Of a stretch of DNA of 64,000 nucleotides, positions 1 to 7,122 are shown piece by piece. The DNA comes from Burkholderiales bacterium. Lineage in GTDB: Bacteria; Pseudomonadota; Gammaproteobacteria; Burkholderiales; Burkholderiaceae_C. Each line of letters begins with the position of its first letter. Position 1 is the stretch's first letter. Location: NCBI GenBank assembly GCA_016703325.1, contig JADJCH010000002.1, positions 1-64,000 on the forward strand, read 5' to 3'. The translations under genes and the position numbers were made by a program. The notes beneath the pieces are model-generated. The model was given only the letters and a program-made list of their open reading frames with translations. It was not told the origin of the DNA and ran no database searches.

Positions 1-1015
1 CCGAAGAGGCGCAGGACCGCATCCGCCAGTCGCTGGAGGGGGCGCACATGGTCTTCATCACCGCCGGCATGGGCGGCGGCACCGGCACCGGCGCCGCACC
101 GGTGATCGCCCGCCTGGCCAAGGAGATGGGCATCCTGACGGTGGGCGTGGTGACCAAGCCCTTCGAGTTCGAAGGTGCGCGCCGCATGAAACAGGCCGAT
201 GCCGGCCTGGGCCAGAGCCGAGCGCTGCCAACGTCGACAGCCTGATCGTGGTGCTCAACGAGAAGCTGCTCGAGGTGATGGGCGACGACGTCACCCAGGA
301 GCAGGCTTTCGCCGAGGCCAACGACGTGCTGAAGAACGCCGTGGGCGGCATCAGCGACATCATCCACATCCCCGGGCTGGTCAACGTCGACTTCGAGGAC
401 GTCAAGACGGTGATGAGCGAGCCCGGCAAGGCCATGATGGGCACCGCCCAGGCCAGCGGCCCGGACCGCGCCACCAAGGCAGCCGAAGCGGCAGTGGCCT
501 GCCCGCTGCTGGAGGGCATCGACCTGTCCGGCGCGCGGGGTGTGCTGGTGCTGATCGCGGCCAGCAAGCAGACCTTCAAGCTGGCTGAGAGCCGCAACGC
601 CATGACCACCATCCGCCGCTATGCCGCGGACGATGCGCATGTGATCTTCGGCACCGCCTACGACGAGAGCCTGGGCGACGCGCTGCGTGTCACCGTCATC
701 GCCACCGGCCTGGCGCCGGCCAAGCGGGTGGCCTCGCCGATCAGCGTGGTGCAGCCGGTGGCCGCCCATGCCGTGCACGCCCAGCCGCAGGTGCATGTGC
801 AGCAGCGCACCGGCACCGACAACATCCCGGTGCTGACCCAGCCGCTGAACTCCCCGGTGCAGCCCGGCATGCCGGTGGGTGCCGCGCAGGACTATGTGGT
901 GCCCAGCGTGTGGCGCAACAACCGCACCCAGGCGGCCGCCCGGGTGGATGCGCTGGCCTCCAACGGCATGGAAGAGATCGAGATCCCGGCTTTCCTGCGC
1001 AAACAGGCGGACTGA
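1..1015 (+). CDS. ftsZ: Cell division protein FtsZ, 3' part, frameshifted
   Basis: Tubulin-like GTPase that polymerises into the division ring. The start lies left of the window. The tubulin signature GGGTGTG is read in the frame of position 48, followed by the T5/T6 region up to about 215. The frame then changes by one base near 215-230 and continues in the frame of position 248 (VLNEKLLEVMGDD) to the stop at 1013-1015. The end EIEIPAFLRKQAD is the conserved C-terminal peptide that binds FtsA and ZipA. Conserved residues resume directly after the break, and FtsZ is essential, so I read the break as a sequence error or mis-assembly, not a pseudogene. A terminator follows. lpxC, a common neighbour downstream of ftsZ, is 32 kb away on the other strand. 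Confidence 0.93.
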   Translation, partial: RRGAGPHPPVAGGGAHGLHHRRHGRRHRHRRRTGDRPPGQGDGHPDGGRGDQALRVRRCAPHETGRCRPGPEPSAANVDSLIVVLNEKLLEVMGDDVTQEQAFAEANDVLKNAVGGISDIIHIPGLVNVDFEDVKTVMSEPGKAMMGTAQASGPDRATKAAEAAVACPLLEGIDLSGARGVLVLIAASKQTFKLAESRNAMTTIRRYAADDAHVIFGTAYDESLGDALRVTVIATGLAPAKRVASPISVVQPVAAHAVHAQPQVHVQQRTGTDNIPVLTQPLNSPVQPGMPVGAAQDYVVPSVWRNNRTQAAARVDALASNGMEEIEIPAFLRKQAD

Positions 1016-1063
1016 GCCGGCCGGACGGAGCGAACCGCTACCTGCCGCTGGCCCTGAAAGAAA

Positions 1064-1099
1064 GGCGCCGGCCCCTGCGGGGGCCCGGCGCCTTTTTTT
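1064..1099 (+). terminator. Rho-independent terminator after ftsZ
   Basis: A GC-rich hairpin with arms beginning GGCGCCGG and ending CCGGCGCC is followed by seven T residues. It sits 50 bases after the ftsZ stop and just beyond the end of convergent argB. On the minus strand the tail is only CTTTCTTTC, so it should work better for ftsZ than for argB. Confidence 0.85.
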
Positions 1100-1123
1100 G
1101 TTCTTCTGGCCTGCCGCGCAGGC

Positions 1124-2026
1124 TCAGTGCGAGCGGATCATCGTGCCGTAGGCCTGATCGGTCAGGATCTCCAGCAGCATCGCGTGCGGCACCCGGCCGT
1201 CGACGATGTGCACCGTGTTCACACCACTCTTGGCCGCATCCAGCGCACCGGCGATCTTGGGCAGCATGCCGCCCGAGATCGTGCCGTCGGCCACCAGCTC
1301 GTCGATGCGCCGGGCGGTCAGGTCGGTCAGCAGGTTGCCGTCCTTGTCCAGCACCCCCTTGATGTTGGTGAGCAGCATCAGCTTTTCGGCCTTGAGCACC
1401 TCGGCCAGCTTGGAGGCCACCAGATCGGCATTGATGTTGTAGCTCTCGTTGGCCGCGCCGAAGCCGATCGGGCTGATCACCGGGATGAACTGGTCGTCCT
1501 GCAGCGCCTTGACGACGCTGGGGTCGATGGACTCGATCTCGCCGACCTGCCCGACGTCATGCTCCTTGCTCGGGTCGTCCCTGTCCACCAGCTTGAGCTT
1601 GCGTGCGCGGATCAGCCCGCCGTCGCGGCCGGTCAGGCCCACCGCCTTGCCGCCCGCCGCATTGATCAGCCCGACGATGTCCTGCTGCACCTCACCGGCG
1701 AGCACCCACTCGACCACGTCCATGGTCTCTTCATCGGTCACGCGCATCCCCTGGATGAAGCTGCCCTTCTTGCCGACCTTGGCCAATGCCGAGTCGATCT
1801 GCGGGCCACCGCCGTGCACCACGATGGGGTTCATGCCCACCAGCTTGAGCAGCACGATGTCCTCGGCGAAGTCCTGCTGCAGCGCCGGGTCGGTCATGGC
1901 GTTGCCGCCGTACTTGATCACCAGCGTCTTGCCATGGAACTTGCGGATGTAGGGCAGCGCCTGCGACAGGATCTCGGCCTTGTCGCGCGGAACGATGTGG
2001 GAGAGGTCGACGGGCGTGTGCGTCAT
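1124..2026 (-). CDS. argB: Acetylglutamate kinase
   Basis: Phosphorylates N-acetyl-L-glutamate with ATP, the second step of cytoplasmic arginine synthesis. The 300-residue product has the full amino-acid kinase fold: nucleotide-binding VIKYGGNAM near residue 37, the VVHGGGPQID substrate loop near residue 69, an RVTDEETMDVVEWVLAG segment, and the C-terminal SGGMLPKI region that binds the nucleotide. The length is normal for the family. The N-terminal extension is short, but it resembles the helix carried by arginine-regulated hexameric enzymes, so feedback inhibition by arginine is plausible. Transcribed convergently to ftsZ and apparently monocistronic; no arginine-repressor box was recognised. 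Confidence 0.96.
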   Translation of the reverse strand: MTHTPVDLSHIVPRDKAEILSQALPYIRKFHGKTLVIKYGGNAMTDPALQQDFAEDIVLLKLVGMNPIVVHGGGPQIDSALAKVGKKGSFIQGMRVTDEETMDVVEWVLAGEVQQDIVGLINAAGGKAVGLTGRDGGLIRARKLKLVDRDDPSKEHDVGQVGEIESIDPSVVKALQDDQFIPVISPIGFGAANESYNINADLVASKLAEVLKAEKLMLLTNIKGVLDKDGNLLTDLTARRIDELVADGTISGGMLPKIAGALDAAKSGVNTVHIVDGRVPHAMLLEILTDQAYGTMIRSH

Positions 2027-2788
2027 GGGGGCTCCGGGGAAGCGGGTGGAATGTGGGGCGAGGCGCCGACGCGCCTGCGCTGAAGAAAAGATTCTAGAAG
2101 GGCCGATCGCGCCGCCGAAGCGCGCAGGAAACGCTCAGGTTGCGCCAGATTTGCGCGCGGTTCTGCTGGGCGGTGCCGTTCTGGGCGTCGGGCCGCGGTG
2201 GGGCGTCTGGGCCGGCCGTGGCGCCGCGGGCCGCCCGGGGCGGGGGGTGCGCGGCGGGGCTGGCGGGTGCCTCGGTCCCGAGGCGCAGCCCGACATCGAG
2301 CTGCAGCAGGACCTGATGGCCTGGGCGGTGCGGCTGTCCGGCCTGCCCGCGGCACCGGTGCTGCCCCGGCTCACCCCTGCCGGGGCGGCGCTGCACCGGT
2401 CTGCCCGCGAACCGCGCCTGCCGCCCTATGGCGGTGTACGCCCAACCGGCAGGTTCTACCGCACAGCCTGGCCTGCGCGACGGGCCGCGTCCTTTCTGGT
2501 GCCGAGGTTGCCCGGCCGGGGGGATGCCCTGTTCTCGGCTGCGCGGGTGGGTGGCGGCCGGCGCGGCCGCGGTGCAGACGCTACCTGGCCCATTTCCGCG
2601 TGGCGACGCGTGGGCGGGATGCTGCGCTTCATGCACTGCCACGGCGCTGTCGAGCCGACCGTGGAGCCGGCGGGCCGGCCGCGCTGACGCGCCGGCCGGT
2701 GGGCCGAGGCCGTCGCGTGGGATGCATCGCGCTGGGGCGGCGCCTGATGGCGTCCTCTGCGGGCGCCGCGGCGGGGCTCGGCGCGCGG
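2027..2788. other. 762-bp region without an intact gene
   Basis: Very GC-rich. Every frame gives only low-complexity Arg/Ala/Gly/Pro reading frames that look like shadows. The plus strand from about 2290 to 2520 gives fragments that read more like protein but in different frames: a helical stretch near 2290-2370 in one frame, and short motifs near 2440-2510 that would join only with several one-base changes. This could be a decayed gene behind the operator-like repeats at 2128-2156. I could not assign a family. Confidence 0.4.
2128..2156 (+). promoter_or_regulatory. Candidate SARP operator, copy A (three heptamers, 11-bp period)
   Basis: Heptamers GAAACGC (2128), GTTGCGC (2139) and TTTGCGC (2150) are separated by 4-bp spacers, giving an exact 11-bp period. 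The first heptamer and spacer (GAAACGCTCAG) are identical to copy B at 7044. SARP activators are known to bind such direct heptamer repeats over the -35 region. No good -10 hexamer lies 8 bp further on and no intact gene follows, so this copy may be a relic. Lower confidence than copies B and C. Confidence 0.4.
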
Positions 2789-4795
2789 TCAGGCCAGGGC
2801 CCACCCCGAAGCCGGTCGGGCAGCGGGGTCGCCGAGGCTGGCCACGGTGGCCCGGCACCACATGCCCCAGCCCAGTTGCCCCTGCTCGCGCGGCTGCAGC
2901 CAGCCGTGTTCGCGCAGCACGCGCAGGTCACCGAGCGTGGCACCCTGCAGCAGGGCATCTCGGGCCTCGAAGGGGTTGCCCAGCGCCGCGAGCGATTGCA
3001 CCGCGGCCTGGGTCTTCAGCGGCAGCGCCTGCCAGGCTTCGTGAACCTGCAGCGCCAGGCCGAAGGGTGGGCCCAGGTCCAGGGCCATGCAGGCCTCGTC
3101 CAACCAGTGCGGCGAGCCTGTGCCGCCGGGGTTGTCGCTGTTGTCCAGGCGCCCCAACTCCTGCAGAAGGGCTTGTTCGCCGAGTCGGCCCCGCAGTCGG
3201 GCCACCACCTCCAGCGCCCAGGGCCAGCCCCCCGTGTGCGCAAGCAGCTCCTGCATCAGCCGGTCACCCCCCTCGCCGGGCAGGGGCTCGCAGCCGGTGC
3301 CCTCCTGCTGCACGCGCTGCTGGAGCAGTTCGCGGGCCGCCGGGGCCGAGAGCTCCTGCAGCGGCAGATTCCACGTCGGCGCCAGCGCAAGGGGGCGGCG
3401 GCTGGTGGTGAGCACCTGCCAGCGTGGCGGCAGCGCTTCCTGCAAGGTCTGCCCACCGTGGCGCTGCCCGTTGAAACCGGCGGAGCCCGGGGACGCCGTC
3501 ACCGTGAGACCGGCCGCGCCGACATCGGCCACGCCGTCCAGCACGATCAGGCGCCGTCGGCCTGTAACGTCCGGCCGACCGCCCCAACCCTGCGCCATGC
3601 GCAGCAGCAACAGCGGCCAGTCCTCGCCACAGGCGGCGGCGTCGATCCAGCACAGATCGTGGCTGCCCAGGCACTGCAGCCGTGCCGCCAGCTCCCGGGC
3701 CAGGGCACTCTTGCCGATGCCCGGCGGCCCCAGCAGGCCCACCCACCGGCAGGTGGCCTGGGACAGCATCTGTTCCAGCTGCATCAGCTCCCGCTCACGA
3801 CCGATCAGGGCCGGGTCGGCCACCCGCGGCGCAGCGGTCAGCGGTGACGAGGTCCGCTCGGGTCGGGCAGGTGTCTCGGGTGCAGTCGACCCGGGGTGGG
3901 GGACCGAGCTTGGCTGCGGCGATGCCGGCAGGCCCGCCGGGTGTTCGGAGGGCTGCAGTGTCTCGCGCCACGCTGCGCTGAAGGGTCTGTTCAAGGCCGC
4001 GCCCAATGGCGGGCGCGATGACAGTGGAGTCGGGCCCGGGGATGGCGCCGCCTGCGCGTGGATGCGGACGTACAGGGCGTAACACTCGGTGGAGGGGCGC
4101 GCGCCCAGCCTTTCGGCCAGCAGCTGCCGGCAGGTCTCGTACTGCTCCAGCGCAGCCCAGCGCCGGCCGGTGGCGGCGAGCAGGCGCATCAGCGCCATGT
4201 GGGCGGACTCGTCGGCCCCGTCCAGGTCCAGCAGCCGACGCGCCAGCGCGATCGCTTCCTCGTGCAGATCCGCCGCTTCACTGGCCAGCAGCCGCGAGCG
4301 CAGCATCTCGCCGGCAGCCTGGCTGACCCGCTCGCGCTGACAGCGCAGCCACTGGGTGAAGGCCTCGCTGCCCTCCAGCTCGAAACCTTCAAGCAGCGGC
4401 CCGGGCCATGCCATCGGCCCCCACGGAGGAGCCGATCCTTCAGGCCGGGCTGCGCTGTCGCCGTTCCGGCTCAGCCAGGCCAGGTCACTGGCACAGCGAT
4501 CACCGGTCATCGACAGGCCGCGCGCGTCGATCATCAGTACCCCTGGAACGGTCTGACGCAGCCGCGTCAGCGCCACCCGCAGATTGGCGCGGGCACCGAC
4601 TTCCGGCCGGTCCGCCCACAACATCAGCGCCATGCGGCTGCGGCTCACCGGCCGAGCCTCCAGCGCCAGCATGAACAGCAGTGCGCGCTGGCGCAGCGAC
4701 AGCTCCGGGGCGATGTCCCTTCCCTCCCAGAACAGCGCCGGCGGACCCAACAACTGCAAATGCAGGATCGCCCCTGAGTCGGTTCTCGTTGTCAT
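2789..4795 (-). CDS. SARP-family transcriptional activator (winged helix, BTAD, AAA ATPase)
   Basis: Likely cytoplasmic DNA-binding activator of the neighbouring locus. In the 668 residues an OmpR-like winged helix covers about 5-105 (LHLQLLGPPALFWEG, then RANLRVALTRLRQ). A bacterial transcriptional activation domain of TPR-like helices covers about 110-250 (ending WAALEQYETCRQLLAERLG). A Ser/Pro/Thr-rich linker follows, then an AAA/STAND-type ATPase with Walker A GPPGIGKSA near 355 and a Walker B-like LIVLDG near 417. The start MTTRTD at 4795 is preferred over an upstream in-frame start at 4927 because homology begins there. SARPs are typical of actinomycetes, where they control antibiotic clusters. 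Here the gene is divergent from the two LuxR-like genes and near three operator-like repeat sets. Target assignment is inference. Confidence 0.8.
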   Translation of the reverse strand: MTTRTDSGAILHLQLLGPPALFWEGRDIAPELSLRQRALLFMLALEARPVSRSRMALMLWADRPEVGARANLRVALTRLRQTVPGVLMIDARGLSMTGDRCASDLAWLSRNGDSAARPEGSAPPWGPMAWPGPLLEGFELEGSEAFTQWLRCQRERVSQAAGEMLRSRLLASEAADLHEEAIALARRLLDLDGADESAHMALMRLLAATGRRWAALEQYETCRQLLAERLGARPSTECYALYVRIHAQAAPSPGPTPLSSRPPLGAALNRPFSAAWRETLQPSEHPAGLPASPQPSSVPHPGSTAPETPARPERTSSPLTAAPRVADPALIGRERELMQLEQMLSQATCRWVGLLGPPGIGKSALARELAARLQCLGSHDLCWIDAAACGEDWPLLLLRMAQGWGGRPDVTGRRRLIVLDGVADVGAAGLTVTASPGSAGFNGQRHGGQTLQEALPPRWQVLTTSRRPLALAPTWNLPLQELSAPAARELLQQRVQQEGTGCEPLPGEGGDRLMQELLAHTGGWPWALEVVARLRGRLGEQALLQELGRLDNSDNPGGTGSPHWLDEACMALDLGPPFGLALQVHEAWQALPLKTQAAVQSLAALGNPFEARDALLQGATLGDLRVLREHGWLQPREQGQLGWGMWCRATVASLGDPAARPASGWALA

Positions 4796-4932
4796 GTCAA
4801 CCCTTCGATGCTTCTTCTGCCGCTCTGGCTTGCCAGATCTGCCATTCACGGGCTGTTGCTGGATTCTGCGGATCCCTGAAATGTGCGAAAGTCCCCAAAA
4901 TCGGGAGTGAACCTTGACCGGGAGCAAGGGCC

Positions 4933-5919
4933 ATGCACTACCGACTCGCGACCGCCGCCGACCTGCCCGCCTGTTTTGCGCTGCTGCGCAGTGCCGGCCT
5001 GACGCGGCACAGCACCCTGGTGTGGGACCGCCTGCTGCCGCTCTGGACGGCCCACCTCGCCGCCGACCGGTACCGGCCGAAGGCGGTCACGGTGTGGGAG
5101 GAGCCCCAGGCCGAGGGGCCTCCGCTGCTGCACGCCTTCGGCAACAGCGTGTTCGTGTCCGACGACACCTACGCCTGGCTGCGCGCCGGCACCGAGCCCT
5201 ACTACGGCAACCGCCTGCACGAGGCCTGGCTGGAGGGGCGCCACCTGCCGCTGGACGCCCGCGCCATCGCCCGGGCCAACGCCGGCAGCGGCCTGAACGT
5301 GGTGGTGCCGGCCTATGTGCAGCGCCACCACGACCTCGACCACCCGGACAGCCGGCGCCTGATGTCGTTGGGTGCAGCGGCCTGGTTCTTCTCCCATGGC
5401 GGCTACAACGTGCGCCGCATCCTCTGGGAGGCGTACGGTGCGCAGGAGTTGAACTACCTGCTGGCCGGCGGGTTTCGCCACATCCGAAGCTTCGACGAGC
5501 AGCCCGACGCGGCCCCGGAAGCCCAGCCCCACTGGTGCGAGATCGACCGCGCCGATCACCCGCTGGCCGCCTTCAACGCCCTGAACCTCTGGACCATGTG
5601 CCCGCCCGCCCCGTGCATGGGGCTGCCCCTGTCGCAGCAGTCGGTGGCGCTGCTGGCCCTGCAGGGCGACACCGACCAGCGCATCGCCGCGCGCCTGCAC
5701 ATCTCCCTGGACGCCGTCAAACAGGCCTGGCGGGGCATCGTGACCGCGGCAGCTCCCTTCATCCCGGAAGCACGGGAGCTGTCCAACGGCCACCTGCCCC
5801 ACGCAGTGCGGGGCGCCGAACGCCGGCGCGGCGTGCTGGAGTACCTGCGCCAGCACATGGAGGAGCTGCGGCCCTGGCCGCGCCGTTCCCGCGAAAGTCA
5901 CCCCGAGGAGAAAACATGA
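4933..5919 (+). CDS. GNAT-like protein with C-terminal LuxR-type HTH, paralogue 1
   Basis: 328 residues, probably a regulator. The N-terminus (MHYRLATAADLPACFALL) resembles the first strand and helix of GNAT acyltransferases. The middle (about 100-190) keeps a GNAT-like pattern but I cannot confirm an acyl-CoA site. Residues about 233-270 form a LuxR/GerE-type helix-turn-helix (LALQGDTDQRIAARLHISLD, then AVKQAWRGIV). The tail is highly basic (RPWPRRSRE). A GGGAGCAAGGG ribosome-binding stretch precedes the start at 4933. The stop overlaps the next start as ATGA, so the two paralogues are translationally coupled. Divergent from the SARP gene with a 137-bp shared promoter region. Alternative: a DNA-binding protein whose N-terminus senses a small molecule. 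The exact family was not recognised. Confidence 0.7.
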   Translation: MHYRLATAADLPACFALLRSAGLTRHSTLVWDRLLPLWTAHLAADRYRPKAVTVWEEPQAEGPPLLHAFGNSVFVSDDTYAWLRAGTEPYYGNRLHEAWLEGRHLPLDARAIARANAGSGLNVVVPAYVQRHHDLDHPDSRRLMSLGAAAWFFSHGGYNVRRILWEAYGAQELNYLLAGGFRHIRSFDEQPDAAPEAQPHWCEIDRADHPLAAFNALNLWTMCPPAPCMGLPLSQQSVALLALQGDTDQRIAARLHISLDAVKQAWRGIVTAAAPFIPEARELSNGHLPHAVRGAERRRGVLEYLRQHMEELRPWPRRSRESHPEEKT

Positions 5920-6896
5920 GATTCCGACTTGTCGACCACGCCGATCTGCCGGCCTGCCTGGCCCTGTTCGACCTGCACCAGCGCTGCCGGCTGTCTGGCC
6001 AGGTGAGGGAGCAGCTGCCGCGCCTTTGGCGCGAGTTCATCGCAGAGGGACGGTGCTTTCCCAAACCCTTCATGCTGTGGGAGGACCTGCGCCCGCAGGG
6101 CAAGGCCGGCATCGAGGCACTGGGTCTCTCGATGTTTGTACGCGACGAAGTTTTCAATGAGCTGATGCAGGATCCGCAGCCGTACCTGGCCGACCGCCTC
6201 TATCGGATGGAGCTGGAGGGGCGGCGACCCTTCCTGGACACGCGCGAACTGGCCAACGCGAATGCGGGCGATGGGGTCAACCTGGTCATGCCCTTCTACC
6301 TGCAGCGTGAGCACGTCGTTGACCATCCGGACAGTGTCAAGCTGAGGCCGCTGACCGCTGCAGGGTTCTTCTTCTGCCACGCGGGTTTCCGCGTTAAGAA
6401 CTACCTCGGTGAGGTGTTCGGCGCGCCGGCGAGTGCCTACATGGCTGCGGGTGGTCTCAGGCTGACGCAGCGCTTCGATGCGCCGCCCGGCATGCCGGCC
6501 GACAGCGAGCCCCACCAGCACGCCCAGACCCGCGACGAAACCCTCCCCGGCACCTTGAACACGACGGCGCTGTGGATGACGCACGCGTTGCAGCCGGTGC
6601 TGTCACTCACCCCGATGCAGCAGACGATCGTCACCTTTGCCCTGCAAGGTGACATCGATCGGGCCATCGCCGATCGGCTGGGTGTCTCCATGGATGCCAT
6701 CAAGCAGGCCTGGAGGGGCATCGTCGACCGCGTGGCACCGCACATGCCCGAACTGCGGTCCAACGACTCCGACACCGCAGCCCCGGGCCTGGCCGTGCGC
6801 GGCGCCGAAAAGCGCCGTGTGGTCTTGGAGTACCTGCGCCAGCACATGGAGGAGCTGCGGCCCTGGCCACGCCGGGCACGCGAGCAAGCCCGGTAG
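5916..6896 (+). CDS. GNAT-like protein with C-terminal LuxR-type HTH, paralogue 2
   Basis: 326 residues, a tandem paralogue of the preceding gene with the same plan: MRFRLVDHADLPACLALFD at the N-terminus, a conserved NVV/NLV-P-Y-QR-H..DHPDS core near residues 120-145, and a LuxR-type HTH at about 231-270 (LGVSMDAIKQAWRGIVDR). The last 35 residues are nearly identical in the two proteins, also at DNA level (5817-5886 against 6808-6875), whereas the N-terminal halves have diverged. That suggests duplication followed by gene conversion or strong constraint on the tail. The start overlaps the preceding stop. The giant-protein operon begins about 230 bp downstream in the same direction but has its own candidate operator and promoter. 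Confidence 0.7.
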   Translation: MRFRLVDHADLPACLALFDLHQRCRLSGQVREQLPRLWREFIAEGRCFPKPFMLWEDLRPQGKAGIEALGLSMFVRDEVFNELMQDPQPYLADRLYRMELEGRRPFLDTRELANANAGDGVNLVMPFYLQREHVVDHPDSVKLRPLTAAGFFFCHAGFRVKNYLGEVFGAPASAYMAAGGLRLTQRFDAPPGMPADSEPHQHAQTRDETLPGTLNTTALWMTHALQPVLSLTPMQQTIVTFALQGDIDRAIADRLGVSMDAIKQAWRGIVDRVAPHMPELRSNDSDTAAPGLAVRGAEKRRVVLEYLRQHMEELRPWPRRAREQAR

Positions 6897-7043
6897 AAGG
6901 CTGCGCGTTAGGAATGCCCGAGCTCGGTTGCTGCCACTTGGTGAATCCATCTGGCAGCTGGGATGCTTTTTGCAGAGCATCCAGTGCCCTGTTGTCCATG
7001 GCACATGCCGCGAAATTGCCTCATCTTCACTCTCAAGTGCCTT

Positions 7044-7086
7044 GAAACGCTCAGGTAACGCCGTGGATACGCCCCCCCGCTAGTCT
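7044..7086 (+). promoter_or_regulatory. Candidate SARP operator copy B with -10 element, before the giant-protein operon
   Basis: Heptamers GAAACGC (7044-7050), GTAACGC (7055-7061) and GATACGC (7066-7072) are separated by 4-bp spacers TCAG and CGTG, an exact 11-bp period. Exactly 8 bp further on is TAGTCT (7081-7086), a plausible -10 hexamer. No TTGACA-like -35 is present, as expected for an activator-dependent promoter. SARP sites described in actinomycetes have this geometry: direct heptamers, 11-bp period, about 8 bp to the -10. Transcription would start near 7093, leaving about 30 bases of leader before the ATG at 7123. Confidence 0.65.
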
Positions 7087-7122
7087 GTGACTTTCTTCGC
7101 ACCAACTGACGGGGCAACGCAA

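Noticed and set aside
1980..2687. 235-codon plus-strand frame in the gap after argB
   Set aside because: Low-complexity, overlaps the argB start, and has no start or ribosome-binding site after operator copy A; kept only as a possible decayed region.
2198..3847. 549-codon plus-strand frame
   Set aside because: Antisense of the SARP-type gene, whose minus-strand reading shows winged helix, BTAD and Walker motifs.
7087..7122. GTG 7087 as start of the phosphoesterase gene
   Set aside because: It lies right after the predicted -10 element at 7081-7086, upstream of the expected transcription start; no ribosome-binding site.
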